Below, piece by piece: positions 51,120 to 59,639 of a DNA stretch of 64,000 nucleotides (its first letter is position 1; each line of letters opens with the position of its first letter). The stretch covers positions 2,604,001 through 2,668,000 of the forward strand of contig NZ_CP097263.1 of NCBI RefSeq assembly GCF_028622115.1, in the 5' to 3' direction. The notes below the pieces were generated by a model. The model did no database searches. It saw only the letters and a program-made list of their open reading frames with translations, and was not told the origin of the DNA. This DNA comes from Kutzneria chonburiensis. Lineage in GTDB: Bacteria > Actinomycetota > Actinomycetes > Mycobacteriales > Pseudonocardiaceae. A program made the translations under genes and the position numbers.

Positions 51120-51503
51120 ATGTCCCTGGACGTGTCCGACGCGCTGCTCGCCCGCGCCACCAGCGGCGACGTCACCGACGACGAGTTCGTCGCCTGCGTG
51201 CGCGACTCGCTGCCCTACGCCTGGCAGGTGATCAGCGGCGTCGCCGCCGACCTGAGCGGCGACTTCGCGGAGCACGCCACGCCCCCGCCGAGCGAGGCCG
51301 AACGCGGGCAACTGCTGCGCGCGTTGGCCTCGGATGCCATCCGCGGCGGGCTGGAACGCCACTTCGGCGTGACGCTGGCGTTCCAGAACTGCCACCGGGT
51401 CGCGGCCTTCCGACCGTCCGCAGTGGACAGTGACCGGTACCGCACCTTCGTGTCGCCGCGCGGCCAACTGTTGAACCAGAGCCCCGAACTACGCGACTGC
51501 TGA
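51120..51503 (+). CDS. SCO5389-like conserved actinobacterial protein
   Basis: A 127-residue protein starting MSLDVSDALLARATSGDVTD and ending with the well conserved AFQNCHRVAAFRPS and RGQLLNQSPELRDC. This matches the SCO5389 family as I remember it; function unknown. GGAGG precedes ATG 51120. Divergent from the CooC-like ATPase; its 3' end overlaps the convergent C-C hydrolase by 15 nt. Confidence 0.8.
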   Translation: MSLDVSDALLARATSGDVTDDEFVACVRDSLPYAWQVISGVAADLSGDFAEHATPPPSEAERGQLLRALASDAIRGGLERHFGVTLAFQNCHRVAAFRPSAVDSDRYRTFVSPRGQLLNQSPELRDC

Positions 51504-52682
51504 GTCCAGCCAGTCGAAGATGACCTGGTGGGCGCGAGACATCGCGCCCATGTGGCAGTGCTCGCCGGCGCCTTCGGCCTCGCTGAGGGTCACGAGCGTG
51601 GTCGGCGCCTTGGTCAGCGCCTGCGCCACTTTTTCCGGCTGCCCCTTGAAGAACTGGTCGTTCTCGGCGTCCAGGACGAGCGTCGCCGACGTGATCCGGT
51701 CGGCGACGCCGTCCAGCGTGTAGCGGCGGAACTCCCGGGCCAGCGCGGCATCGGAGTCGACGCCCATGGCCCACACGCCGTTGCGCATGGCCCACCGCAC
51801 CTGGGTGCTGAAGGCCCGCAGCATGGCCAGCACGGGGATCGCGGCGTCGTCGCGGCCCTGCTCGATCCACTCGGTCAGGAACGGCGGCATCGAGTTCCTC
51901 ATGGCGGCGTAGAAGTCGAAGACGCCGTCGTCGAGGACGATCGCGGCCGGCCGCTGGTCGAAGGCGGCGGCACGGGCCACGAGGTAGCCGCCGAGGCTGT
52001 AGCCGAACAGCGCGATCCGGTCAGGATCGACTTCGCGGCGGGTCAGCGCGAAGTCGATCACGGGCGTGATCACCGCCTCCCAATCGGGCCGGAACACCAG
52101 CCCCTGCTTGCGCAGCGCCGCACCCTGGCCGGGGCCGTCGGACGCCAACACGTTGTAGCCACGGGCCAGCGCCGCGGCGGCGATGGCGAAGTACGACTCC
52201 TCCAGGGTCGAGTCGTAGCCGGAGTTGTAGATGATCGTCGGCCGCGGCGCGTAGCCCAGCGAGTACAGGTAGCCGGGCAGAGTCGTGCCCTCGTAAGGGA
52301 TTTCGACCTGCTGGAAGTCGAAGTCGAACAGCTCGGCGGCGGTGATGAAGGTGTCGCGCGAGCGGGCTGACAGCTCGACCACCTCGGGGTCGTTCTTCGG
52401 GTCGTCACGGCGGTAGAACTCGGCGGTGCGGAAGTAGTTGGACGCCCGCAGCAACGCCTCCCGGGCGCTGACCTTGCGGCCGGTGGCCAGCGACTCGCGG
52501 CCGAGCGCCTCCACCCGCTCGGCCGTGGCCTTCCACTCGCGGTGCCACGCGACCTCGTCGCCCTCCGGGATGCGCCGGGCCGTCACCAGGATCTCGCCCA
52601 GGTCGGCACCGCCGTAGTTGGCGAAGCCGGCGGCCCGCAGTGTCTCGAAGGAGAACGACTCGTCCTCAAACAGGAACTTCAT
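51489..52682 (-). CDS. Alpha/beta hydrolase, dihydroxypseudooxynicotine-hydrolase/FrsA type
   Basis: A 397-residue hydrolase with an N-terminal helical cap (residues 1-125, WKATAERVEALGRESLATGR, ASNYFRTAEFYRRDDPKNDP) and a C-terminal alpha/beta-hydrolase domain. That domain carries DGPGQGAALRKQG, the Ser nucleophile in LFGYSLGGYL, Asp in LVLDAENDQFF and His in GAGEHCHMGA. The cap plus GYSLGG layout matches C-C hydrolases of nicotine and polyketide metabolism. Divergent from a TetR gene, its probable regulator. Confidence 0.87.
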   Translation of the reverse strand: MKFLFEDESFSFETLRAAGFANYGGADLGEILVTARRIPEGDEVAWHREWKATAERVEALGRESLATGRKVSAREALLRASNYFRTAEFYRRDDPKNDPEVVELSARSRDTFITAAELFDFDFQQVEIPYEGTTLPGYLYSLGYAPRPTIIYNSGYDSTLEESYFAIAAAALARGYNVLASDGPGQGAALRKQGLVFRPDWEAVITPVIDFALTRREVDPDRIALFGYSLGGYLVARAAAFDQRPAAIVLDDGVFDFYAAMRNSMPPFLTEWIEQGRDDAAIPVLAMLRAFSTQVRWAMRNGVWAMGVDSDAALAREFRRYTLDGVADRITSATLVLDAENDQFFKGQPEKVAQALTKAPTTLVTLSEAEGAGEHCHMGAMSRAHQVIFDWLDSAVA

Positions 52683-52696
52683 GACCTGTACCTTTC

Positions 52697-52764
52697 AACG
52701 GAACGGATCGGTATCGTTCCATCAAACCGTAGCTCGCCCGTTGACGAGACGCAACCGTTCCGTT
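52697..52764. promoter_or_regulatory. Paired AACGGAACGG boxes between hydrolase and TetR genes
   Basis: AACGGAACGG (52697-52706) and its exact complement CCGTTCCGTT (52755-52764) flank the 101-nt divergent intergenic region. An additional GGAACG/CGTTCC inverted repeat lies at 52700-52720. These are likely binding sites for the adjacent TetR protein, one near each start codon. Confidence 0.6.
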
Positions 52765-52783
52765 CCGTGTTAGGCTGGCTGTC

Positions 52784-53356
52784 ATGACCGCAGGCAAGGC
52801 ACTGCGCGACGACGTCACGGACGCGATCGGCACCGCCTTCTTCGAGGAGCTGGCCGAGACCGGATACGGTCGGTTGTCGGTGGACGCCGTGGCCAAGCGG
52901 GCCGGCGTCGGCAAGGCGGCGATCTACCGGCGCTGGCCGTCCAAGCAACGCATGGCCGTCGAGCTGACGTCCTCGGTCGCGGTGGCGGCGATCGACGTCC
53001 CCGACACCGGCAGCCTGTGGGGCGACGTACGGGCCTACCTGGCCAACGGCCGGGCGGCGTTGGAGCATCCGCTGGCCCAGGCGATCATCCCCGACCTGCT
53101 GGCCGAGGCCCGCCGCAACGAGGAGCTGGCCGAGGCGTTGCTCGGCAGCGTGCGCGATCCCCGGCGCGCCAAGGCCGGCGACGTCGTCACGCGGGCCATC
53201 GAACGCGGCGAGCTGCCGGCCGACACCGATGTCGAGCTGTGCCTGGACTTCCTCGCCGGCCCGCTCTACTGGCGACTGACCGCGATCAACTCCGAGCCGG
53301 CCGCCGACTACCTGGACCGGCTCACCGACAAAATCGTGGCGGCCTTCGGCGCCTGA
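52784..53356 (+). CDS. TetR-family transcriptional regulator (second)
   Basis: A 190-residue regulator with an N-terminal helix-turn-helix (FFEELAETGYGRLSVDAVAK, RAGVGKAAIYRRWPSKQRM) and a C-terminal TetR_C-type domain (GPLYWRLTAINSEPAADYLD). Divergent from the cap-type hydrolase with 101 nt between, which holds paired candidate operators. It probably represses the hydrolase gene and itself. Confidence 0.92.
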   Translation: MTAGKALRDDVTDAIGTAFFEELAETGYGRLSVDAVAKRAGVGKAAIYRRWPSKQRMAVELTSSVAVAAIDVPDTGSLWGDVRAYLANGRAALEHPLAQAIIPDLLAEARRNEELAEALLGSVRDPRRAKAGDVVTRAIERGELPADTDVELCLDFLAGPLYWRLTAINSEPAADYLDRLTDKIVAAFGA

Positions 53357-53364
53357 TTGCCACA

Positions 53365-54069
53365 ATGCCCGCCATGGGGGAATCCGAGGCCGAAGTCCTG
53401 GCATGGTGCGTTGTCGCCAACGTCGCCGAGCAGACATCGCACGGCGAGGAGGAGGCGGAGCTGCGCCGCGGGCTCAAGCACTTCGCCGCCGGCGCGAAGC
53501 TGTGGGTGCTGCCGGCACAGTGGGGCGACGGCGGCGACTCCGTTTTTGTCGTCGGCCGGCATCGCGGACGCGGGCCGGGTCGACTGGCGCGCATCGTGAT
53601 CGAACGCCGTCACCTGACCAACTTCCGGGTCCGCGGGGTCTACAGCCCGGCGGTGCACCGGGAGCTGGTGAAGCCCTGGAAAGGCTGGTCCAGCGATCAC
53701 CCGCTCAGGCTGTGGGACACGCGAGACGACGCCGAGCAGGCTGCCCAGTACTGGAACCGCATGTCCGTCGGCGCGGCCGAGGTCCGACGACCCCACAAGC
53801 GGATCGAGCTGATCGAGGAGCTCTCGGTCCTGGCCGGCGGCCGGACGTGGACGGTGTTCCGGGTGGCCGGCCTCCGTCCGCCCTACGATCTCGCCGACGT
53901 GTGCCGCAACGATCGTGAGGTCGAGGCGTTCACGGCACTGCACGCGGTGCTCCGCCCCATGCTCGCCGAGTCCGGCGAGTCGGGGCCCTATGACCGTTTT
54001 GCCGCGGATCCACGATGGACAGTCATCGTTGACGCGGCGGCAAACGCGCTGGCCACACTGACCGCCTGA
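53365..54069 (+). CDS. Hypothetical protein
   Basis: A 234-residue soluble protein with no signal peptide or membrane helix. It starts MPAMGESEAEVLAWCVVANV (ATG 53365 or 53374) and is mixed alpha/beta with several basic stretches (RLARIVIERRHLTNFRVRGV, RPHKRIELIEELSVLAGGRT). I recognise no family. It follows the TetR gene by 8 nt and could be in one transcript with it. Confidence 0.7.
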   Translation: MPAMGESEAEVLAWCVVANVAEQTSHGEEEAELRRGLKHFAAGAKLWVLPAQWGDGGDSVFVVGRHRGRGPGRLARIVIERRHLTNFRVRGVYSPAVHRELVKPWKGWSSDHPLRLWDTRDDAEQAAQYWNRMSVGAAEVRRPHKRIELIEELSVLAGGRTWTVFRVAGLRPPYDLADVCRNDREVEAFTALHAVLRPMLAESGESGPYDRFAADPRWTVIVDAAANALATLTA

Positions 54070-54138
54070 ACCGTCCGGGACTCCCCCGCGTATTAGATCG
54101 TGGCGATCCACGTCCACGCACCCGCGAGGAGAGGCACC

Positions 54139-55794
54139 ATGGCGGCCCGTCACCACTCTCGCAGCCCCCAGCACCCGCTGCGGCCGTTCCTGCTTCCCCT
54201 CCTGGTCGGTTCCCTAGCCGTGACCGGCGTGGTGGTGGCCACCACCGTCGCCCAGTCGCACTGTCGCGGCGCGGACGTGCCGCTGCGCGTCGCCGTCACG
54301 CCGGCGATGCTGGCCCCGGTGCAGGCCATCGCCGACGCGTTCAACCACGACAGCCCGACCGCCGGCGGCCAGTGCGCCACCGTGCAGGTCAGCGCCGAGC
54401 CGGCCGCGCAGGTCGTGCAGGACCTGCCGGTCAACCCGATCGACCCGCCGGCGCTGTGGATCCCCGACTCGGCGCTCTGGGTGCCGACCGCCCAGCAGCT
54501 GGAAAGCCGGGTCACCGGGCCGACGCCGCGGCTGGCCGAGCATCCCTCGATCGCGTCCTCGCCGCTGGTGATCGCCGCGTCCCCCAAGCAGGCGGCCAAG
54601 TTGACGTCCTGGCAGCAGCTGGTCGCCGGCAACGTCATGATCGCCGACCCGCTCAGCAACACCGAGGGCATCGCGACGCTGGCGCTGGCCCAGAGCCTGT
54701 CCCCCGCGTCCAACGGTGCGCCGCCGCCGCAGCTGATCGCCGTGCTGCTCAAGCTGCGCAACGCCACCGTGACCACCACCGACGCGGCTTTCCAAGCGCT
54801 GCAACAACATCCCGACACGGTGTTCTCGGCAACCGAGCAGTCCGTCGTGGCCAACAACGCCTCGGTCGCCCAGAACAGCACCAAGGTCGTCGCCGTCTAC
54901 CCGACCGAGGGCAGCGTCCTGTTCGATTATCCCGTCGTCCGCGTCACCACCTCCACCGAGCCGACCGGCACCAGCACCGCCGCGACCGCGTTCGAGGCCG
55001 AGCTGCACTCGGCCCGTTCCATGGGCATCCTCAGCGCCGCCGGCTTCCGCGACCCGCGGGCCGTGGCGTCGTCGTCCTGGGGCGGCAAGGACGGCGTCCG
55101 CTCCCAGACGCCGAAACTCATCCCGGCCCCGACCGCCGACCAGGTCACCACCGTGCTGCGGGCCTGGAGCGTCGTACACCTCGACGGCCGCACGCTGGCC
55201 ATCATCGACACCTCCGGCTCCATGAAGGAACCGATGCCCGGCGGCCAGACCCGGATCGAGGTCGCCCGCGACGGGGCGCTGGCCGGGCTGTCCCTGATGC
55301 CGGACAGCACGTCCGTCGGCCTGTGGACGTTCTCGCTCACCACCTCCGAACTCGTGCCACTGGAGCCGCTCGGCAGCCTGGACAACGGCGTGCCGCAGCG
55401 GCTTGCGCTGCAACGGGCCGGCGCCACGCTGCCCTCCCGGGTCGGCGGCAGCACCGCGCTCTACGACACCGCCCTGGCCGGCTTCGAAGCTCTGCAGAAC
55501 AACTTCGACGCCACCAAGGTCAACGCCGAGGTGCTGATCACCGACGGCCGCAACGAGCGCGCCGGCGGACTCGACCTCAACGGCCTGCTGGCCAAGCTCC
55601 GGACCGAATACGACCCCAGCCGGCCGGTCGAGATCATCGGCATCGGACTCGGGCCCGACGCCGACATGGGCGTGCTCAACCAGATCGCGGCCGTCACCGG
55701 CGGCAAGGCCTATCAGGCCCTGGACGGCGCGGCGTTCCGGGCCGTGCTGTTCGACGCGCTGGGCCATCGCCCGTGCCGGTCAAGCACCTGCTGA
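54139..55794 (+). CDS. Exported von Willebrand factor A-domain protein with binding-protein-like N-terminus
   Basis: A 551-residue protein anchored or exported by an N-terminal hydrophobic helix (RPFLLPLLVGSLAVTGVVVA). Residues about 60-330 look like an extracellular solute-binding protein domain (VTPAMLAPVQAIADAFNHDS, LAEHPSIASSPLVIAASPKQ). Residues about 350-540 form a VWA domain with the MIDAS start IIDTSGSMKEP and later STALYDTALAG and VLITDGRNE. GAGGAGAGG precedes ATG 54139. It overlaps the convergent LigD-type gene by 15 nt. The role is unknown; similar actinomycete proteins combine the same two domains. Confidence 0.85.
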   Translation: MAARHHSRSPQHPLRPFLLPLLVGSLAVTGVVVATTVAQSHCRGADVPLRVAVTPAMLAPVQAIADAFNHDSPTAGGQCATVQVSAEPAAQVVQDLPVNPIDPPALWIPDSALWVPTAQQLESRVTGPTPRLAEHPSIASSPLVIAASPKQAAKLTSWQQLVAGNVMIADPLSNTEGIATLALAQSLSPASNGAPPPQLIAVLLKLRNATVTTTDAAFQALQQHPDTVFSATEQSVVANNASVAQNSTKVVAVYPTEGSVLFDYPVVRVTTSTEPTGTSTAATAFEAELHSARSMGILSAAGFRDPRAVASSSWGGKDGVRSQTPKLIPAPTADQVTTVLRAWSVVHLDGRTLAIIDTSGSMKEPMPGGQTRIEVARDGALAGLSLMPDSTSVGLWTFSLTTSELVPLEPLGSLDNGVPQRLALQRAGATLPSRVGGSTALYDTALAGFEALQNNFDATKVNAEVLITDGRNERAGGLDLNGLLAKLRTEYDPSRPVEIIGIGLGPDADMGVLNQIAAVTGGKAYQALDGAAFRAVLFDALGHRPCRSSTC

Positions 55795-56727
55795 CTCGTC
55801 CGGCTCCTCCACGCCGTCGCGCTCGGCCCATTCCAGCAGCGTCTCCAGCGAGTGCGCCACGTCGTCGATGCCCTCGTGGAGGTCCCCGAGCTCGGCGAAC
55901 CGGGCCGGCACGGTGGCGATGGTGAAGTCCCGCGGATCGACGTCGGCCAGTTCGTCCCAGCGGATCGGCGTCGACACCGTGGCCTCGGCGTTGCCCCGCA
56001 CCGAGTACGCGCTGGCGATGGTGTGGTCGCGGGCGTTCTGGTTGTAGTCGACGAACAAGGTCCGCGGATCCCGGTCCTTGCGCCACCACGTCGTGGTCAC
56101 CACGTCCGGCGCCCGCCGCTCGACCTCCCGGGCGAAGGCCAGCGCGGCCCGGCGCACCAGGCCGAACTCCCAGTCCGGCCGGATCCGCACGTAGACATGC
56201 AGGCCGCGGCCGCCGGAGGTCTTCGGGTAGCCGGTGATGCCCAGCTCGGCCAGCAGCTCCTGCACCACGCCGGCCACCAGCCGCACCGTGTCGAACCCGC
56301 ACTCCGGCATCGGGTCCAGGTCGATACGCCACTCGTCGGGCCGCTCGGTGTCGGCCCGCCGCGAGTTCCACGGGTGGAACTCCACCGTCGACATCTGCAC
56401 CGACCAGATGACGTCGGCCAGCTTGGTCACGCACAGCTCGTCGGCATAGCGCTTGTATCGCGGGAAGTGCACCCGCACGGTCTCCAGCCATGGCGGCGCA
56501 CCGGCCGGCACCCGCTTCTGGTGCACCTTCTCGCCGCTGGTCCCGGTCGGGAACCGGTGCATCATGCATGGCCGCTCCCGCAGCGCGCGCACGATGCCCG
56601 GGCCGACGGCCAGGTAGTAGTTGGCCAGGTCCAGCTTGGTCTCGCCGCGGGCGGCGAAGTAGACCCGGTCCGGGCTGGACAGCCGCACCGGGAGACCGTC
56701 GACGTCCAGCTCGACCGGGCTCGCCAT
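55780..56727 (-). CDS. Stand-alone LigD-type polymerase/primase domain protein
   Basis: A 315-residue archaeo-eukaryotic primase-type polymerase used in non-homologous end joining. It starts MASPVELDVDGLPVRLSSPD and has the PolDom blocks MHRFPTGTSGEKVHQKRVPA, VEFHPWNSRR, RIDLDPMPE (catalytic Asp pair) and TSGGRGLHVYVR, plus NARDHTIASAYSVRG. No ligase or nuclease domain is attached and no Ku gene is visible here. ATG 56727 is chosen from family start position. It lies 4 nt downstream of the histidine kinase gene on the same strand. Confidence 0.92.
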   Translation of the reverse strand: MASPVELDVDGLPVRLSSPDRVYFAARGETKLDLANYYLAVGPGIVRALRERPCMMHRFPTGTSGEKVHQKRVPAGAPPWLETVRVHFPRYKRYADELCVTKLADVIWSVQMSTVEFHPWNSRRADTERPDEWRIDLDPMPECGFDTVRLVAGVVQELLAELGITGYPKTSGGRGLHVYVRIRPDWEFGLVRRAALAFAREVERRAPDVVTTTWWRKDRDPRTLFVDYNQNARDHTIASAYSVRGNAEATVSTPIRWDELADVDPRDFTIATVPARFAELGDLHEGIDDVAHSLETLLEWAERDGVEEPDESAGA

Positions 56728-56731
56728 GCGC

Positions 56732-58111
56732 TCACGGTAACCCGCCTTCGTCGGGCACACCCGGCAAGCGCAGCACGAATCGGGCGCCGGCACCGCTGTC
56801 CTCAACGGTGAGCGTGCCGCCGTGTCGGACCGCGATGTCCCGGGCCAGCGTCAGGCCAAGTCCGGAACCGCCGGCGTCCCGGGCCCGGGCGTCGTCCAGC
56901 CGCACGAACCGCTCGAACACCCGCTCGCGGTCGGCGACCGGGATGCCGGGACCGTCGTCGAGCACTTCCACCACTACGGGCCTGTCCTTGCCGGCGCGTA
57001 CCGTCACCCTGACGTGCCGGACGCAATGGCGCATGGCGTTCTCGATCAGGTTGCGCAGCAGCCGCTCCAGCTGGAGGCGGTCGCCGCGGACCAGCGCCGG
57101 GAGGCCGTCCAGCACGGCATGCACGTGGCGCAGACCGAGCATGTTCTCCTCCTCGACCTGCTCGATCGCCAGCTCGGCGAGATCGATCACCTCGGTGGAC
57201 AACGGCCGGTCCTGGACGGCCAGGTGCAGCAGGTCGGTGGTGATCCGCTGTAGCCGGTCCACATCCTGCAGCGACCGCTCCGCGACCGCCGGCCAGTCGG
57301 CCCGACCGGGATGGACCAGGGCGACCTCCAGCCCGGTGCGCAGGCTGGCCAGCGGGCTGCGCAGTTCGTGGCTGGCGTCGCCGACCAGGCGCTCCTGCTG
57401 CTCGTACGACCGTTGGAGCCGGTCGAGCGTCTCGTTGGTGGTCCTGGCCAGTCTGGAGATCTCGTCGCGTGACGGCGGCACCGGAACCCGTCGGTCCAGC
57501 CGGCTGCCGCTGACCTCGGACAGCTCCTGCCGGATGGCCTCCACCGACCGCAGCGCCCGTCGCAGCGCGAACCACGACACCGCGACGGCGATCACCGTGG
57601 CCAGCGGTACGAAGAAAGCCATCGTGTCGTCGAACAGGCGCAGGGTGTTCTGCGTGTCCCACGGCAGCACGAACACGTACGCGGTGAACGGCCCCGCGAT
57701 CGCCCCCACCGCGGTGTACGTGCGGAACTCTCGCCACTGCGGATGCGCGGCCGACCGCAGCGTCACATCGACCTCGGTGCTCCAGGTCGACGGCACGTTC
57801 GCCGGCGCAGGCGATGGAACCGTCCACTGTGGATTCAAGCGGGTGATGGCGTCGCTGACCGTCACGGCCCGGCCGGAACCGTCCACCACCACGTACATCG
57901 GGTCGCCGTCCAACGCCGGCGGCCGGTCGTGGGTGAGGGCGTCCACCAGCCGGGTCAGCTGGCCGCCGGCCTGGCTCGTGGCCTGAATGGACAGCCGGGC
58001 GTCGACGAACGCCCGGATGCCGATCCAGCCAAGCGTGAACAGCACGCCGCACACCAGGAAGGTGGCCAGCGCCATGCTGGTCCGGATCGAAGCCGGCCAC
58101 CACCTACTCAT
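56732..58111 (-). CDS. Two-component sensor histidine kinase
   Basis: A 459-residue membrane kinase. Transmembrane helices lie near residues 12-35 and 165-190, enclosing an extracellular sensor of about 130 residues. A HAMP domain follows (LRRALRSVEAIRQELSEVSG). The H-box His248 is in VGDASHELRSPLASL, the N-box is NLIENAMRH, and G-boxes are DDGPGIP and GGSGLGLTLA. The gene overlaps its response regulator by 8 nt. The pair is divergent from an MacB/FtsX-type ABC exporter, as in systems sensing envelope stress or antimicrobial peptides. Confidence 0.94.
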   Translation of the reverse strand: MSRWWPASIRTSMALATFLVCGVLFTLGWIGIRAFVDARLSIQATSQAGGQLTRLVDALTHDRPPALDGDPMYVVVDGSGRAVTVSDAITRLNPQWTVPSPAPANVPSTWSTEVDVTLRSAAHPQWREFRTYTAVGAIAGPFTAYVFVLPWDTQNTLRLFDDTMAFFVPLATVIAVAVSWFALRRALRSVEAIRQELSEVSGSRLDRRVPVPPSRDEISRLARTTNETLDRLQRSYEQQERLVGDASHELRSPLASLRTGLEVALVHPGRADWPAVAERSLQDVDRLQRITTDLLHLAVQDRPLSTEVIDLAELAIEQVEEENMLGLRHVHAVLDGLPALVRGDRLQLERLLRNLIENAMRHCVRHVRVTVRAGKDRPVVVEVLDDGPGIPVADRERVFERFVRLDDARARDAGGSGLGLTLARDIAVRHGGTLTVEDSGAGARFVLRLPGVPDEGGLP

Positions 58112-58784
58112 CGTCCACCAACCGGTAGCCGATGCCCCGCACGGTCGCGATGGTGCGCCGCCCGAACGGGGTGTCGAGTTTGCGGCGCAACATGCTCACG
58201 TACACCTCCACGATGTTCGGGTCGCCGTCGTAGGCCACGTCCCACGCCTGGTCGAGGATGTCCTGTTTGGTCACCACCTGCCCGTTGTGCCGCAGCAGGC
58301 ATTCCAGCACCGCGAACTGCTTGGACGACAACGCCACCGGCTGCCCGGCCCGGCGCACCTCGTGCTTGGCCGGATCCAGCACGATGTCCCCGAACTCCAG
58401 CAGCGTTCCCGCGCCGCCGCCGGCCCGTCCGCGCCGGGTCAGTGCGCGCAGCCGAGCCGTGAGCACGACGTAGGAGAACGGCTTGCTGAGGAAGTCGTCG
58501 GCCCCGGTGTCCAGCGCCTCGGCCTCGTCGTACTCGCCGTTCTTGGCCGTGAGCATGAGGATCGGCGTGGCGACGCCGCGGGCCCGCAGCGCCTCGCACA
58601 CCTTGTATCCGTTCAGCTTGGGCAACATGATGTCCAGCACGATCACCTGATAGGGGTGCTCCTGCGCGAGGTGCAGTCCCTCCAGCCCGTCGTAGGCGAG
58701 GTCGACGGCGTAGCCCTCCGCCTCCAGTCCCCACTGGAGCGACTCGGCCAGCCGCCTCTCATCCTCCACGACGAGCACTCGCAT
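58104..58784 (-). CDS. OmpR-family response regulator
   Basis: A 226-residue regulator. The receiver has the acidic pair in VVEDERR, phosphoacceptor Asp51 in VIVLDIMLPKLNG, LMLTAKNGEYD and the Lys in LSKPFSY. The C-terminal winged helix (residues about 130-225, VALSSKQFAVLECLLRHNGQ, YVSMLRRKLDTPFGRRTIAT) binds direct repeats. Three TTCAGG repeats lie just upstream of the ABC exporter it faces. Cognate kinase overlaps by 8 nt. Confidence 0.95.
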   Translation of the reverse strand: MRVLVVEDERRLAESLQWGLEAEGYAVDLAYDGLEGLHLAQEHPYQVIVLDIMLPKLNGYKVCEALRARGVATPILMLTAKNGEYDEAEALDTGADDFLSKPFSYVVLTARLRALTRRGRAGGGAGTLLEFGDIVLDPAKHEVRRAGQPVALSSKQFAVLECLLRHNGQVVTKQDILDQAWDVAYDGDPNIVEVYVSMLRRKLDTPFGRRTIATVRGIGYRLVDDE

Positions 58785-58815
58785 GCCTCGATCCTCCCAG
58801 ATCGCGCCGACCGAT

Positions 58816-58854
58816 CCTGAAGAGAACTTCAGGTTCGTTCAGGATCCGTTCAGG
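58816..58854. promoter_or_regulatory. Phased TTCAGG repeats, probable response-regulator operator
   Basis: TTCAGG occurs at 58828, 58838 and 58849, spaced 10 and 11 nt (one helical turn), with an inverted copy CCTGAA at 58816-58821. OmpR-type regulators bind such phased direct repeats. The site lies between the response regulator and the ABC exporter genes and may control both. Confidence 0.72.
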
Positions 58855-58907
58855 CGCGGCGCGGCATCATCGCCGGGTCAGCAATGCGAGCGCCTCGGGA
58901 GAGCACA

Positions 58908-59638
<731 letters not shown>

Positions 59639-59639
<1 letters not shown>

